The translations under genes and the position numbers were made by a program. 64,000 nt of DNA. It comes from CAZHVS01 sp964536015 (GTDB taxonomy: Bacteria > Bacteroidota > Ignavibacteria > Ignavibacteriales > Ignavibacteriaceae). Positions 1 to 9,737 of this stretch are shown piece after piece. The stretch spans positions 62,001-126,000 of the forward strand of contig CAZHVS010000009.1 in assembly GCA_964536015.1 (NCBI GenBank), read 5' to 3'. The notes beneath the pieces were generated by a model. It did not search any database. It saw only the letters and a program-made list of their open reading frames with translations, and was not told where the DNA came from. Each line of letters begins with the position of its first letter. The stretch's first letter is position 1.

Positions 1-804
1 TATGGACTGCTTGGCAAAAATATATATGGAAAAGAAGGATTCGATTTTGATATTGAAATTCGTCTTGGTGCAGGTGCATATGTTTGTGGAGAAGAAACAG
101 CATTAATTGAATCGCTTGAAGGACACAGAGGAGAACCACGCAACAGACCTCCTTATCCTGTTAACACAGGTTACATGGGGTATCCTACAGTTGTTAATAA
201 TGTAGAAACTCTCTCATCAGTTCCGCACATTGTACTAAAAGGTGGAAACTGGTTTGCAAAACATGGAACAGATAAATCAACAGGTTCAAAGTTGTTTTCA
301 GTTTCAGGTGATTGTAAAAAACCCGGCGTTTATGAATTGCCCTGGGGAACTACAATTAATGAGTTGCTTAACATTGTTGAAGCAGAAAATACTAAAGCTG
401 TACAGGTTGGAGGTGCTTCAGGTGTATGTATTCCAAAAGAACATTTTGGAAGAAAACTTGCTTACGAAGATGCTGCTACAGGTGGCTCAATAATGATATT
501 TAATGAAAGCAGAAGTATGTTAAAAGTACTTAAGAATTTCATGGAATTCTTTGTAGAGGAATCCTGCGGGCAATGTACACCTTGCAGAGTTGGTAATGTA
601 AAACTTCTCGAAGGAGTTGAAAAAATAGAAAAAGGTGAATACACTTATGCTTATATCAATTCCTTAAAAGATTTATGCAAAACTATGCAGGTCGCTTCCA
701 AATGTGGTTTGGGACAATCAAGTCCAAACTCATTTATATCAATATTAGAAAATTTTAAAGATGAAGTATTACATACAAACGGAAATGGAGTAAAACATGA
801 ATAA
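1..804 (+). CDS. NuoF/HydB-like NADH-binding flavoprotein subunit of an [FeFe] hydrogenase (5' end outside window)
   Basis: The reading frame is open from base 1, so only the C-terminal part is present (267 codons plus stop). Visible are the flavin/NADH-binding stretch GAGAYVCGEETALIESLEG, the SLBB-like segment, and the [4Fe-4S] motif ESCGQCTPCRVG with a fourth cysteine in SKCGLGQ, all typical of NuoF, HoxF and HydB. In the family this subunit oxidises NADH on FMN and passes electrons to the hydrogenase. The stop overlaps the hydA start by 8 bp, so it is almost certainly co-translated with the next gene as part of a cytoplasmic, probably electron-bifurcating, HydABC complex. Whether a NuoE-like HydC gene precedes it cannot be seen. 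Confidence 0.93.
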   Translation, partial: YGLLGKNIYGKEGFDFDIEIRLGAGAYVCGEETALIESLEGHRGEPRNRPPYPVNTGYMGYPTVVNNVETLSSVPHIVLKGGNWFAKHGTDKSTGSKLFSVSGDCKKPGVYELPWGTTINELLNIVEAENTKAVQVGGASGVCIPKEHFGRKLAYEDAATGGSIMIFNESRSMLKVLKNFMEFFVEESCGQCTPCRVGNVKLLEGVEKIEKGEYTYAYINSLKDLCKTMQVASKCGLGQSSPNSFISILENFKDEVLHTNGNGVKHE

Positions 805-2674
805 GAAAAATAATCTAAGAGCTCCAATAAGTCAGAGACCTTTGAAAGTTGAAGTAACAAAAGAAAAAGAAACTATCGGTGGAACTGTTTCAATTGAAAT
901 TAACGATAAAAAAGTAACTGTTCCTTTCGGCACAACAATTCTTGAAGCATGTAAACAAAATTCAATTCATGTTCCGACATTGTGTTATCACGAAGATCTT
1001 TGTATAGCTGGTAACTGTCGCGTTTGCGTTGTTGAAGTAGAAGGAATGAAAACTCTTCAAACATCATGTTCTTTTCCTATCACCTCATCAATAAAGATTA
1101 AAACAAGTTCTGAGATGGTTCGTAAAGCAAGAAGACATATAATTGATCTTCTTTTAAGCGAACATTATGGCGATTGCTATGCTTGTGTTCGTAATAATAA
1201 TTGCGAACTTCAATCTCTTGCTAAAGAATATGGTGTTGATTCCTTTACATTTGGACACGTAAGTGCACCTTATCACGAAAAAGATTCCTCATCATTCTCT
1301 GTTCATAGGGATATGAATAAATGCGTTCTCTGCCGCAGATGCGTAAGAACCTGTATTGATTTGCAGGAGGTTGGTGTTCTTGAAGCTGTTAACAGAGGCG
1401 ATAAAACTAAAATCACAACTTTCTTAGATAAACCTCTTGCTGACGTTATTTGTATCAACTGCGGACAATGTATTAACCGCTGTCCTACCGGTGCATTATA
1501 CGCAAATGATCCTACTGATGAAGTATGGAAAGCAATTGATGATCCAACAAAGCATGTTGTAATTCAAACTGCTCCTTCTCCACGCGCAGCTATAGGAGAA
1601 GAATTTGGATTACCTGCAGGAATTTCTCTTACACAGGAATTAAACACTGCATTAAAGAGAATTGGTTTCGACAGAGTATTCGATACAAACTTTACTGCCG
1701 ATCTGACAATTATGGAAGAAGGAACAGAACTTCTTCACAGGTTAAAACACAAAATTGTTGATGGTGATACTTCTGTAAAACTTCCTCAATTTACATCATG
1801 TTCACCAGGCTGGGTAAAATATATTGAACATTTTTATCCTGAATATCTTGATCATCTTTCATCAGCTAAATCTCCTCAGCAGATGTTTGGTGCAATCATA
1901 AAAACATTTTATGCTCAGGAATACTGGATTGATCCAAAGAATATTGTTAGCGTTGCTTTGATGCCTTGCTCTGCTAAGAAATTTGAATGCAACCGACCGG
2001 AGATGAATAGTTCAGGTTATAAAGATGTTGATTATGGATTAACATCACGCGAACTTGCAAAGATGATTAAAGAAGCAGGAATTAAATTAACCGAAATGCC
2101 TAAGACTAGCTTTGACGAACCTTTCGGTGAAGCGTCCGGCGCAGGATTAATTTTCGGTGCAACCGGCGGTGTTATGGAAGCTGCATTAAGAACCGTTTAT
2201 GAATTAGTTACTGGAAGACAGGTGCCTTTCGAGAATTTAAATATCGAACCTTGCCGAGGATTTGAAGGTATCAAACAAGCTTCAGTAAAAATTGAAGGTT
2301 GTGTACCTGAGTATAGTTTCCTTGAAGGCGTTGAGTTCAAATTTATGGTTGCGCACGGAACGGCAAATGCCAAAATAGTCATGGACATGTTAAAAGCCGG
2401 TGAACTTGATGATGTTCATTTTATCGAGATTATGGCTTGCCCAGGCGGATGTCTTGGCGGCGGTGGACAACCTATTCCTACAAGTCCGGAAATAAGAAAG
2501 AAACGTGCTGAAGCTATTTATGCCGAAGATGCTGCATTGCCTTTAAGAAAATCGCACGAGAATACTTATGTTAAGTATATCTATGAAAGATTCTTCAAAG
2601 AAGGACCTTGCAGTGAACTTTCTCATAAACTACTACACACACATTATCTTAAACGCGGAAAATATATTGTATAA
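797..2674 (+). CDS. hydA: [FeFe] hydrogenase catalytic subunit
   Basis: A 625-residue protein with the full M3-type cofactor chain. A [2Fe-2S] domain has cysteines 63, 74, 77 and 91. A His-ligated [4Fe-4S] site has H123, C127, C130 and C136. Two ferredoxin clusters follow (CVLCRRCVRTC; CINCGQCINRCP). The H-cluster domain has motif L1 TSCSPGW (C335), L2 MPCSAKKFE (C391) and L3 MACPGGCLGGGGQP (C548, C552), and a C-terminal small-subunit-like tail. All H-cluster ligands are intact, so it should be catalytically competent for H2 formation or uptake with NADH/ferredoxin partners. It overlaps the upstream NuoF-like gene and is followed by a strong terminator, so it ends its operon. Maturases HydE, HydF and HydG are not in the window. 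Confidence 0.96.
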   Translation: MNKKNNLRAPISQRPLKVEVTKEKETIGGTVSIEINDKKVTVPFGTTILEACKQNSIHVPTLCYHEDLCIAGNCRVCVVEVEGMKTLQTSCSFPITSSIKIKTSSEMVRKARRHIIDLLLSEHYGDCYACVRNNNCELQSLAKEYGVDSFTFGHVSAPYHEKDSSSFSVHRDMNKCVLCRRCVRTCIDLQEVGVLEAVNRGDKTKITTFLDKPLADVICINCGQCINRCPTGALYANDPTDEVWKAIDDPTKHVVIQTAPSPRAAIGEEFGLPAGISLTQELNTALKRIGFDRVFDTNFTADLTIMEEGTELLHRLKHKIVDGDTSVKLPQFTSCSPGWVKYIEHFYPEYLDHLSSAKSPQQMFGAIIKTFYAQEYWIDPKNIVSVALMPCSAKKFECNRPEMNSSGYKDVDYGLTSRELAKMIKEAGIKLTEMPKTSFDEPFGEASGAGLIFGATGGVMEAALRTVYELVTGRQVPFENLNIEPCRGFEGIKQASVKIEGCVPEYSFLEGVEFKFMVAHGTANAKIVMDMLKAGELDDVHFIEIMACPGGCLGGGGQPIPTSPEIRKKRAEAIYAEDAALPLRKSHENTYVKYIYERFFKEGPCSELSHKLLHTHYLKRGKYIV

Positions 2675-2682
2675 TTCAAATA

Positions 2683-2712
2683 AAATCCCCTCGCTACTGA
2701 GGGGATTTTTTT
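2683..2712 (+). terminator. Rho-independent terminator after hydA
   Basis: A perfect 10-bp stem (2683-2692 with 2699-2708), loop gctact, runs straight into a T tract; it lies 9 bp after the hydA stop. Confidence 0.9.
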
Positions 2713-2793
2713 ATCAAGAATTTTTCTTATTGAAATTTAAAATCTTATATTAAATTCAAAATAAAATTTTAAAGAATTTTCAGGATTACAAAT

Positions 2794-4170
2794 TTGGATT
2801 CTTTAGTTCCTGCATGGGCTACACATTTTAGTGAGTTCTGGCAAGCAATTAAACGCAGAAATAACTGGTTTATTAAGCTAAGATACGGTGCCGTATTTGT
2901 ATTGATTTCTTTTTTTATCTTCAGTCAATTCTTACTTAATTTCTCTTTTACAAGTGTTCAGGATACTGCAATAATTTTAATCTCAATTTCAATATTACTT
3001 TATAACATACTTTTCCATAAAATTAGAAACAGGATAAAAACCGAATCAGGCAGCTTTAATGTCCTTCATTTTTCATTAATTCAAATTGTATGTGATATTG
3101 TTGCCCTTGCTTTGCTTGTGTATTACACAGGTGGAATTGAATCTCCTCTTTATATGCTCTTCATTTTTCATATGATTATCGGAAGTATGATTCTACCTGG
3201 AAGAATTGTCTATACACTTGCTATACAAATAATAATTGCATTTGCTCTTTTTGCTTTTTTAGAATATAAAGGATTTATTCCTCATCACGCTTTAAGTGGA
3301 TTATATGACCAACCTCTTTATGATAACCTGGTTTATATTGTAATTACTAATACAATTTTTGCATTCATAATTTTAACCAGTGTTTTTCTTGCAAATGGTA
3401 TTGCAAAACAATTATATAAACTTGAGCAGGATTTAGTTGAATCTTTTGATAAACTTGAAAAAGCCGAACAGGAGAAACAAAAATATATTATGTCTGTTGT
3501 ACACGAAATTAAAACTCCTATTTCAGGTGCTATTTCATTCTTAAATATTGTACTTGGAAAATTTATCGGACCAATCTCTGACCAGGTTGAAGAAAAACTA
3601 CAACGAGTTTATACAAGATGTAATGAAGCTATAGAATTAATAAACAATGTTCTTAGGGTTTCAAAACTTCGTTTGCTTGAACAGGTATTCAAGGAAAAAA
3701 TGGAAGTAGGTGCTCTAATTAAAACAGTAATAGAAAAGCACCGTGTTAATATTGAAGCAAAAAAAATGAACTTAGAATTTATCGATAACCGTGCTCGGAT
3801 TACTGAAATGGAAGGAGATAAATTTTTACTTGAGCTTGTCTTTTCAAATATAATTGGAAACTCTGTAAAGTACGCCGGAGAAGCTGCAAACATTGCTGTT
3901 AAGATTAACCAGAATATGAACCTGCTAGAAATAAAAATCTGTGATGATGGAATTGGAATTCCAAAAGAAGATATTGAAAAACTATTTACAGATTTTTATC
4001 GGGCTTCAAATATTCGGAATAAAAGTGGTTACGAAGGAACTGGACTTGGATTATCAATTGTAAAAAGAATTGTTGAAAAACATGGGGGAGAAATTAAAAT
4101 TGAAAGTCCAAGTGAATATGCAAAACCCGGCAAACCCGGTACTTGTGTTATAATTAAATTACCTCAATAA
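2794..4170 (+). CDS. Membrane sensor histidine kinase (orphan)
   Basis: A 458-residue kinase with about six hydrophobic segments in residues 30-210, no recognisable extracytoplasmic domain, a short coiled linker, then HisKA with the H-box VHEIKTP (H237) and an HATPase domain with N-box FSNIIGNSVKYA, DDGIGIP and GTGLGLSIVKRIVEKHGG. All catalytic boxes are present. The start is TTG, supported by AGGA eight bases upstream. No response regulator is adjacent; the next gene is convergent with a 2-bp gap. The signal is unknown; a sensor built mostly of membrane segments suggests a membrane or intramembrane cue. Confidence 0.9.
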   Translation: MDSLVPAWATHFSEFWQAIKRRNNWFIKLRYGAVFVLISFFIFSQFLLNFSFTSVQDTAIILISISILLYNILFHKIRNRIKTESGSFNVLHFSLIQIVCDIVALALLVYYTGGIESPLYMLFIFHMIIGSMILPGRIVYTLAIQIIIAFALFAFLEYKGFIPHHALSGLYDQPLYDNLVYIVITNTIFAFIILTSVFLANGIAKQLYKLEQDLVESFDKLEKAEQEKQKYIMSVVHEIKTPISGAISFLNIVLGKFIGPISDQVEEKLQRVYTRCNEAIELINNVLRVSKLRLLEQVFKEKMEVGALIKTVIEKHRVNIEAKKMNLEFIDNRARITEMEGDKFLLELVFSNIIGNSVKYAGEAANIAVKINQNMNLLEIKICDDGIGIPKEDIEKLFTDFYRASNIRNKSGYEGTGLGLSIVKRIVEKHGGEIKIESPSEYAKPGKPGTCVIIKLPQ

Positions 4171-4172
4171 TT

Positions 4173-4733
4173 CTAAATCTTCTTTAACAGAGCTGACCAG
4201 CTTGCAAATAATTTAAAAGCCGGAAGACATTCAAAACCATTTTCTTGTGCAATTAAAAGAGTTGCTTCAAATTCCTTTTGCTTAACATGAAACATTTTTG
4301 GCTCAACTAACAAACATCGTCCGCCCTCTTTTAACGTGTTATATAATTGCCTGAAGAATTTATTTTTATCAAGCACTTCGTGAACCATATAAAATGCTAA
4401 AGCAAAGTCAACAGTATCGTTTACATTTAAATCGTCGGTTTCACACTTAACAAGTTTAATTCTTTCCTCAATTGAAGTCCCTTTTATTTTAGCGTTTACT
4501 TTATCAAGCATTCCTTGTTGTAAATCAACAGCAATTACTTTTCCATTTGCCCCGACAAGTTTAGCCAGTTCAATTGTAAAAAATCCCGGACCGCATCCAA
4601 CATCAAGCGCGGTAATTCCTTCTTTAATATATGGGAATAAAACTTTCTCAGGATTTTGTAACCATCTTCTAAATTTACTATCGAGGGAATTTGCTCTTTC
4701 CAAAGGACATAAACGAGTTCTTTGATTTTCCAT
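4173..4733 (-). CDS. Class I SAM-dependent methyltransferase
   Basis: A 186-residue Rossmann-fold methyltransferase. Motif I is LDVGCGPGF (residues about 43-51), the acidic residue after beta-2 is in AVDLQQGM (D70), and a motif IV-like stretch is DFALAFYMVHE. The length and motifs fit the small Methyltransf_11/25 type; the substrate cannot be read from sequence. It is a single-gene unit, convergent with the preceding histidine kinase, and has AGGAAAAT ahead of the ATG. Relatives are often annotated as arsenite or ubiquinone-type methyltransferases, but the arsenite-specific cysteines are not evident. Confidence 0.8.
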   Translation of the reverse strand: MENQRTRLCPLERANSLDSKFRRWLQNPEKVLFPYIKEGITALDVGCGPGFFTIELAKLVGANGKVIAVDLQQGMLDKVNAKIKGTSIEERIKLVKCETDDLNVNDTVDFALAFYMVHEVLDKNKFFRQLYNTLKEGGRCLLVEPKMFHVKQKEFEATLLIAQENGFECLPAFKLFASWSALLKKI

Positions 4734-5062
4734 AATTATTTTCCTAAAAAATTATGCATCAAAATTAGCAAGACGAAATTACAAGGATGAAATAATTATT
4801 ATACAATTAAACTTGAATCAATAATCGGAACGAATACAAGATAAGTGGTAGTTACTTATTCAAGTATCCTTTAATTTTTTTCAAATATTAAAATGACAAG
4901 TAATTCTATAATTAACATCATCAATTTATGGAATAAAGTAATTGTTTTGCCACCTTAGTACTCCAATCTATAAGAAGATTTTTTTTATATAGAAAGAAAG
5001 TGTTAACTCAAGTATACAAATTAGTAACTTAAGGCAGGAGAAGATTGACTGACTTCTTCAAA
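4734..5062. other. AT-rich intergenic region without a recognisable gene
   Basis: I see no ORF with a plausible ribosome-binding site, no tRNA and no strong palindrome here. It separates the start of the methyltransferase gene from the terminator of the next minus-strand gene. Confidence 0.6.
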
Positions 5063-5093
5063 CAAAAAAGAGATGCCGAAAATCTAGCATCTC
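5063..5093 (-). terminator. Rho-independent terminator for the propeller T9SS gene
   Basis: Read on the minus strand, a 7-bp stem GAGATGC/GCATCTC with a 10-nt loop is followed by TTTTTTGTT, about 28 bp after the stop of the upstream minus-strand gene. Confidence 0.85.
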
Positions 5094-5120
5094 ATTCAAC
5101 ATTTTACTTAAGTGTTTTCT

Positions 5121-7553
5121 TTATTTCACAAACATCATCTTCTTTTCAAAAGACTTTATTTCGTTAGTTGCTCTGTCGAAGACAGTCATCCTGTAAAGAT
5201 AAACACCGGTGGCTAAGTTTACATTTATTTTACTCATATCAAGGTGGTATGTATAGTAACCGGCTGGTGTCTCCTTGTCGATTAAAGTAGAAATTAAATT
5301 TCCGGTAATGCTGTATAATTCAAGTTTCACCCTGCTATTATTAGCTAATTGATATTCAATTGTAGTTGCAGGATTAAAGCTGTTAGGATAGTTTTGCTTC
5401 AAGTCTGTCAATTCCGGTTTACTTATGTTTACTTTAAGTTCGCTGCTATATTGATACGAGCCATCGATGTCTAACATTTTGAGTCTGTAGATATAAGCAC
5501 CGGAGTAAAGGTCGTTATCTGTGTATGAATATTTTTTTACGGAGTTACTGTTTCCAGCAGCATCCACAAACCCCAAAGTTTTCCATTCTATTTTCTGGTT
5601 ACCATTAACTAAGGTTTTACTTCTTTCGATTTCGAATCTGTAAGAATTTACTTCAGTAACTGTCTGCCAGTTGAGTGTAACACAGTTTGACTTGTTTACA
5701 TTTGCTGAAAAGGAAACAAGCTCTGTTGGAAGTGGAGCAGTATTTTTATAGATTAAACCTGCATCACCAAAAACCCAAACATCATTACCAACTATTGCAC
5801 ATGTATAGAAACTGGCATTAGTAGATATTGATAAATTGTTCCAGTTTTGTCCTCCATCAGAAGAAACATAGATAGTTCCAGCCTCGCCACAGGTAATAAC
5901 TGTGTTTTGATAAATAAATTTAGATTTATATAAAGTAGCAGTAGTAGAAATAGATTTATCTACCCAGGTTGTTCCGCCATCGGTAGTCATAAGTAAAAGT
6001 CCAGCCACACCTGAAGCTACACCAACGTTTGCATTGAAAAATTGAACTGACCAGATTCCACTTGTAGTGTTTGTTGTTTGAGTTGTCCAGGTTGTTCCGC
6101 CATCGGTAGTTTTGGAAATTAAACCACCGTCACCAGCAACAAAACCAGTATTGTTATCGACAAAAAAAGTGGAGTATAAATCCTGTGAAAAATTATTCTT
6201 TTTAACTGTCCAGTTAGTTCCTCCATTAGTTGTTTTGATTATTGCTTTTTCACCAACAATATAACCTGTTGTAAGCGAAGGGAAATGAAGAGCATAAGGA
6301 GCAGATGTAAAAAATGATGACAGAGATACATTAGTCCATGTAGTTCCTGCATTAGTTGTTTTAAAGAAAGAAATATTATCAGAAACACCAAAGCCATTAT
6401 TTGCATCAACAAAAATTAAATCATAAGTACCTCCTGCTATTCCGGTAGTTAATGCAGACCAATTATTTCCACCATCAGTAGTTTTATAAAAATTAGTAGA
6501 ATACATATCACCAACGTAACCGGTATTAGCGTCAGTAAATGCTGCTCCTGCAATGTACGAAGCTATTCCTTTGTTCAGTACAGTCCAGTTATCTCCCTGG
6601 TTGGTTGTTTTTAATAACATACCATTGCTACCGGAAACAAATCCATTGTTAGTCGATGTAAACCAAACGGTCAAAGGATTAAAACCTGTCGATGGAACAC
6701 CGTTTGACATTTTTGTCCAGCTTGTTCCGCCATTAGTAGTTTTGTAAATACTTCCACTGAAGTCAGCAACATATCCATTTTGTGTAGAAGGGAAGTTTAT
6801 TCCATATAAATGTCCGCCTGGAGTGTAAGAATTTGGGCTTGTAAGTTCGCTCCAAGTTTCTCCCGCGTTAGTAGATTTATAAACTCTTCCGCTGGCGCCA
6901 CATACAAAAATGTTAGTGTTATCAGGTGAATGAGCATCATTAAGAATAGTTGGGCTACCACTGTTTTTTTCAATCCACGAAGAACCAGAGTTTGTAGATT
7001 TTAAAATTCTATAGTTATTAACATTACCATATCCGGTTATTAGAAGAGTAGTGCTATTAAGTGCCAATATTTTTGTTAAAGTATATGTAACACCGCTTGT
7101 CAGAGCAGACCAATTACTACCTGCATTTACAGTTTTCCAGATCATTCCATCATCACCAACAACGTATCCTGTGTTCGCATCAGTAAATGAAATGCTAATA
7201 AAACCTTTTGCGGAATTATTTTGTCTTGTTAATAAAGACCAGGTGAGACCACCATCTGTTGTTTTGTAAATGGATTTGTTATAACCGCAAGCATAGCCAA
7301 TAGAAGAAGAAGTGAAAGAAAAATCATGAATTCCATCATAATATGAACTCACTGAAACTTCGGTCCATGTGTTACCACCATCAGAAGTTCGTATTGCAAA
7401 ACCACTACTAGCGCCGCCAAAACCAAGATTTGCATCATAAAAGTAAAGTCTTTCTACTTGTTCGGAAGTTGGGATAGGACTTAATTTTTGCCAGGTCTGA
7501 GCAAAGTTTGTATAAATTAATATTGCAAAAAGTAAAAAAATTTTTGTTTTCAT
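5121..7553 (-). CDS. Secreted Ycf48-like/BNR-repeat protein with T9SS type A sorting domain
   Basis: An ATG at 7553 gives a direct signal peptide (MKTKIFLLFAILIYTNFAQ); a TTG five codons upstream is less likely. About 14 repeats of roughly 42 residues follow, each with a '(F)xDaNtGyvvG...G.i.KTtdGG.tW' pattern as in Ycf48/PSII-stability-factor and BNR-Asp-box propellers. Fourteen repeats would fit two seven-bladed propellers (inference). A fibronectin-like segment (LPTELVSFSANVNKSNC) and a C-terminal T9SS signal (LKQNYPNSFNPATTIEYQ to KKMMFVK) complete it. It is expected to cross the outer membrane through T9SS and stay at the surface or be released. The ligand is unknown. It is a single-gene unit with its own terminator. 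Confidence 0.9.
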   Translation of the reverse strand: MKTKIFLLFAILIYTNFAQTWQKLSPIPTSEQVERLYFYDANLGFGGASSGFAIRTSDGGNTWTEVSVSSYYDGIHDFSFTSSSIGYACGYNKSIYKTTDGGLTWSLLTRQNNSAKGFISISFTDANTGYVVGDDGMIWKTVNAGSNWSALTSGVTYTLTKILALNSTTLLITGYGNVNNYRILKSTNSGSSWIEKNSGSPTILNDAHSPDNTNIFVCGASGRVYKSTNAGETWSELTSPNSYTPGGHLYGINFPSTQNGYVADFSGSIYKTTNGGTSWTKMSNGVPSTGFNPLTVWFTSTNNGFVSGSNGMLLKTTNQGDNWTVLNKGIASYIAGAAFTDANTGYVGDMYSTNFYKTTDGGNNWSALTTGIAGGTYDLIFVDANNGFGVSDNISFFKTTNAGTTWTNVSLSSFFTSAPYALHFPSLTTGYIVGEKAIIKTTNGGTNWTVKKNNFSQDLYSTFFVDNNTGFVAGDGGLISKTTDGGTTWTTQTTNTTSGIWSVQFFNANVGVASGVAGLLLMTTDGGTTWVDKSISTTATLYKSKFIYQNTVITCGEAGTIYVSSDGGQNWNNLSISTNASFYTCAIVGNDVWVFGDAGLIYKNTAPLPTELVSFSANVNKSNCVTLNWQTVTEVNSYRFEIERSKTLVNGNQKIEWKTLGFVDAAGNSNSVKKYSYTDNDLYSGAYIYRLKMLDIDGSYQYSSELKVNISKPELTDLKQNYPNSFNPATTIEYQLANNSRVKLELYSITGNLISTLIDKETPAGYYTYHLDMSKINVNLATGVYLYRMTVFDRATNEIKSFEKKMMFVK

Positions 7554-7796
7554 AGTAATCTCTGTCAATAGTTGTGTTTAATTAAATTTAAATTGTTTCT
7601 AAGATACTTTCGAAAAAATTTTTAATTTTTTGAGAAGCCATAATTATTTCTTTTAATTGCGATTCAAACTTTACAAAAAGTTTTATTATCTCAAAATATA
7701 AACTTGATAACTGCTCTCACTTTTTTATGAATTAAATATTACAGAAAGATATTCAACATCTTTCAAAAAGGATGAGAAAAATTATTATGCAACACT

Positions 7797-7804
7797 TATA
7801 TTTG
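7797..7804 (+). promoter_or_regulatory. Possible -7 box of a Bacteroidetes-type promoter
   Basis: TATATTTG matches TAnnTTTG and lies 22 bp before the next ATG. No TTG is found at the expected -33 distance, so support is partial. Confidence 0.3.
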
Positions 7805-7826
7805 GATAAAAAAAATCAGGAATTAT

Positions 7827-9617
7827 ATGCTCAGGATTGTTACCTCTTTATTTATCATATCATTAATTTCATTAAGCATTTATGCGCAACCCAAAGAGGA
7901 AGTAAGAGCTGTATGGCTTACTACAAACTATAATCTTGACTGGCCTAAAACAACTGGAGCAGCCGCTCAAAAAGCAGAGTTGATAACTTTGTTAAATAAA
8001 CTTCAGGCAGCCAATTTTAATACAATTTACTTGCAAGTTCGTTCTCGCGGTGATTTACTTTATCCTTCTTCAAAAGAACCATGGGCTATTTGTTTAACAG
8101 GAACAATGGGAGGAAATCCCGGCTATGATCCATTACAGTTTGCTATAGAAGAATGTCATAAAAGAGGAATGGAGTTACATGCTTGGTGGAATGTATATAA
8201 AGTTTGGCCAAGTGCAACACTGCCATCAAATACAAATCCACAGCATATATTGTTAAGTCATCCATCATGGATTCGTAAATATGTAAGTGGTTCAACAACT
8301 GAGTGGTGGCTGGATCCTGGTCTTCCCGAAGTCCGCAATTACCTTGTAGATGTAGCAATGGAGATGGTTCGTAATTATAACATAGATGCAATTCATTTTG
8401 ATTTTATAAGATATCCTGGAAAACTTTTTAGTGATACTGCAACTTATAACCAGTATGGGCAGGGAATGAACTGGGAAGACTGGCGAAGAGAAAATATAAA
8501 TAAGTTTGTAACTCAAATTTATGATAGTATTCGTGCAGTAAAACCAAGAGTAAAAGTTGGAAGTGCACCAATTGGTATCTATGTGAACATTCCAGGTGTT
8601 TCTGGCTGGCAATCTTATTATGATATTTATCAAGATTCTAAAAGATGGGTTATGTTAAAAAAGCATGACTACCTTGCACCACAAACATATTGGGCAATAG
8701 GTGGAAACCAGAACTATGCATTATTAGCTGATTGGTGGGTAAATAATGTCGGGAAAAAAAGTACATTATTCGGGCGTCATTTGTATCTGGCAAATGCTGT
8801 TTACAATATGGCTCCCAGCGAATTAAACTGGCCTGCATCAGAAATATTAAACCAGATTGACACCGGGAGATATTTTGGCTCGCACGGACAAAGTTATTTC
8901 AGAACCGAAATGATTACGTCAAACCTGAAAAGTATTTACGACTTGATAAAAGCAAATCAATACAAATATCCAGCAAATATTTATTCAATGCCCTGGAAAG
9001 ATAGCGTAAGAGCAAGTACACCAGCTAATCTTACAATTACGACAACTGATTCACTTACTTATTATTTCAAGTGGAGAAAATCGTTACCAGCATCTGATGG
9101 TGATACTGCATATTATTATAATCTTTATTGCGGAGAGACTTCACCTGTAGATATTTCTGACATAAAGAATGTAGTAAGGTTCAAAATAATGAATGATACA
9201 ACAGCATCTTATACATTTGCATCAAAACCGGTTACACCTTACTATTTTGTAGTAACTGCTTACGATCCGGGTTATAACGAAAGTTTTCCATCAAACCAGG
9301 TTGGAATAAATATCTCTGATGTTAACGATATTTATGCAGTTAATATTTTTCATCTTGAACAGAATTATCCAAACCCATTTAACCCAAGTACAAAGATAAA
9401 ATACAGGATAGAGCAAAAAGAATTTATAACTCTCAAAGTTTTTGATATGCTTGGAAGAGAAATAACTACATTAGTAAATGAAGAAAAACTACCCGGAGTT
9501 TATGAAGTAGAATTTATAAGTCAAAATGGAAATTTGACACTACCGAACGGAATATATTTCTATCGCTTACAAGCGGGCAACTTTTCTGCAACAAGAAAAA
9601 TGATATTGTTGAAATAA
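7827..9617 (+). CDS. Secreted GH10-like hydrolase (GHL10/DUF187, YngK type) with T9SS sorting domain
   Basis: A signal peptide (residues 1-20, MLRIVTSLFIISLISLSIYA) is followed by the glycosyl-hydrolase-like 10 domain, about residues 24-390, with hallmarks EVRAVWLTTNYNLDW, HAWWNVYKVW and DAIHFDFIRYPG. A fibronectin-like region (about 400-500) and a type A T9SS signal (LEQNYPNPFNPSTKIKYR to ATRKMILLK) come after. Members of this family act on peptidoglycan or other polysaccharides in the few cases studied; the substrate here is unknown. It is divergently oriented to the propeller protein and ends in a strong terminator, so it is a single-gene unit. Confidence 0.9.
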   Translation: MLRIVTSLFIISLISLSIYAQPKEEVRAVWLTTNYNLDWPKTTGAAAQKAELITLLNKLQAANFNTIYLQVRSRGDLLYPSSKEPWAICLTGTMGGNPGYDPLQFAIEECHKRGMELHAWWNVYKVWPSATLPSNTNPQHILLSHPSWIRKYVSGSTTEWWLDPGLPEVRNYLVDVAMEMVRNYNIDAIHFDFIRYPGKLFSDTATYNQYGQGMNWEDWRRENINKFVTQIYDSIRAVKPRVKVGSAPIGIYVNIPGVSGWQSYYDIYQDSKRWVMLKKHDYLAPQTYWAIGGNQNYALLADWWVNNVGKKSTLFGRHLYLANAVYNMAPSELNWPASEILNQIDTGRYFGSHGQSYFRTEMITSNLKSIYDLIKANQYKYPANIYSMPWKDSVRASTPANLTITTTDSLTYYFKWRKSLPASDGDTAYYYNLYCGETSPVDISDIKNVVRFKIMNDTTASYTFASKPVTPYYFVVTAYDPGYNESFPSNQVGINISDVNDIYAVNIFHLEQNYPNPFNPSTKIKYRIEQKEFITLKVFDMLGREITTLVNEEKLPGVYEVEFISQNGNLTLPNGIYFYRLQAGNFSATRKMILLK

Positions 9618-9628
9618 AATTAGAAAAC

Positions 9629-9661
9629 AAAAAAGGACGAAATTCAATCGTCCTTTTTTTT
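9629..9661 (+). terminator. Rho-independent terminator after the GH10-like gene
   Basis: An 11-bp stem (9630-9640 with 9648-9658, core AAGGACGA/TCGTCCTT) with loop aattcaa runs into a T tract. Confidence 0.9.
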
Positions 9662-9673
9662 GTTTAAAAAAAT

Positions 9674-9712
9674 AATACTGTTATGGAAAGAGGGCAAGAC
9701 CATAACAGTATT
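9674..9712. repeat. Perfect 13-bp inverted repeat
   Basis: AATACTGTTATGG (9674-9686) and its exact complement (9700-9712) flank a 13-nt spacer rich in purines. It lies just after a terminator and 25 bp before the 17-codon ORF, so it could be an operator or a 5' RNA hairpin of a separate short transcript. Confidence 0.7.
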
Positions 9713-9737
9713 GTGTGTTTCTATAAGGAGGTGTGCT

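Noticed and set aside
6553..7269. Plus-strand ORFs opposite the propeller gene
   Set aside because: They mirror the repeated coding pattern on the other strand and lack independent coding evidence.
5121..7553. CRISPR-like or DNA tandem repeat array
   Set aside because: The periodicity is in the protein (about 42-residue propeller repeats) with divergent DNA; no short identical repeats with unique spacers exist.
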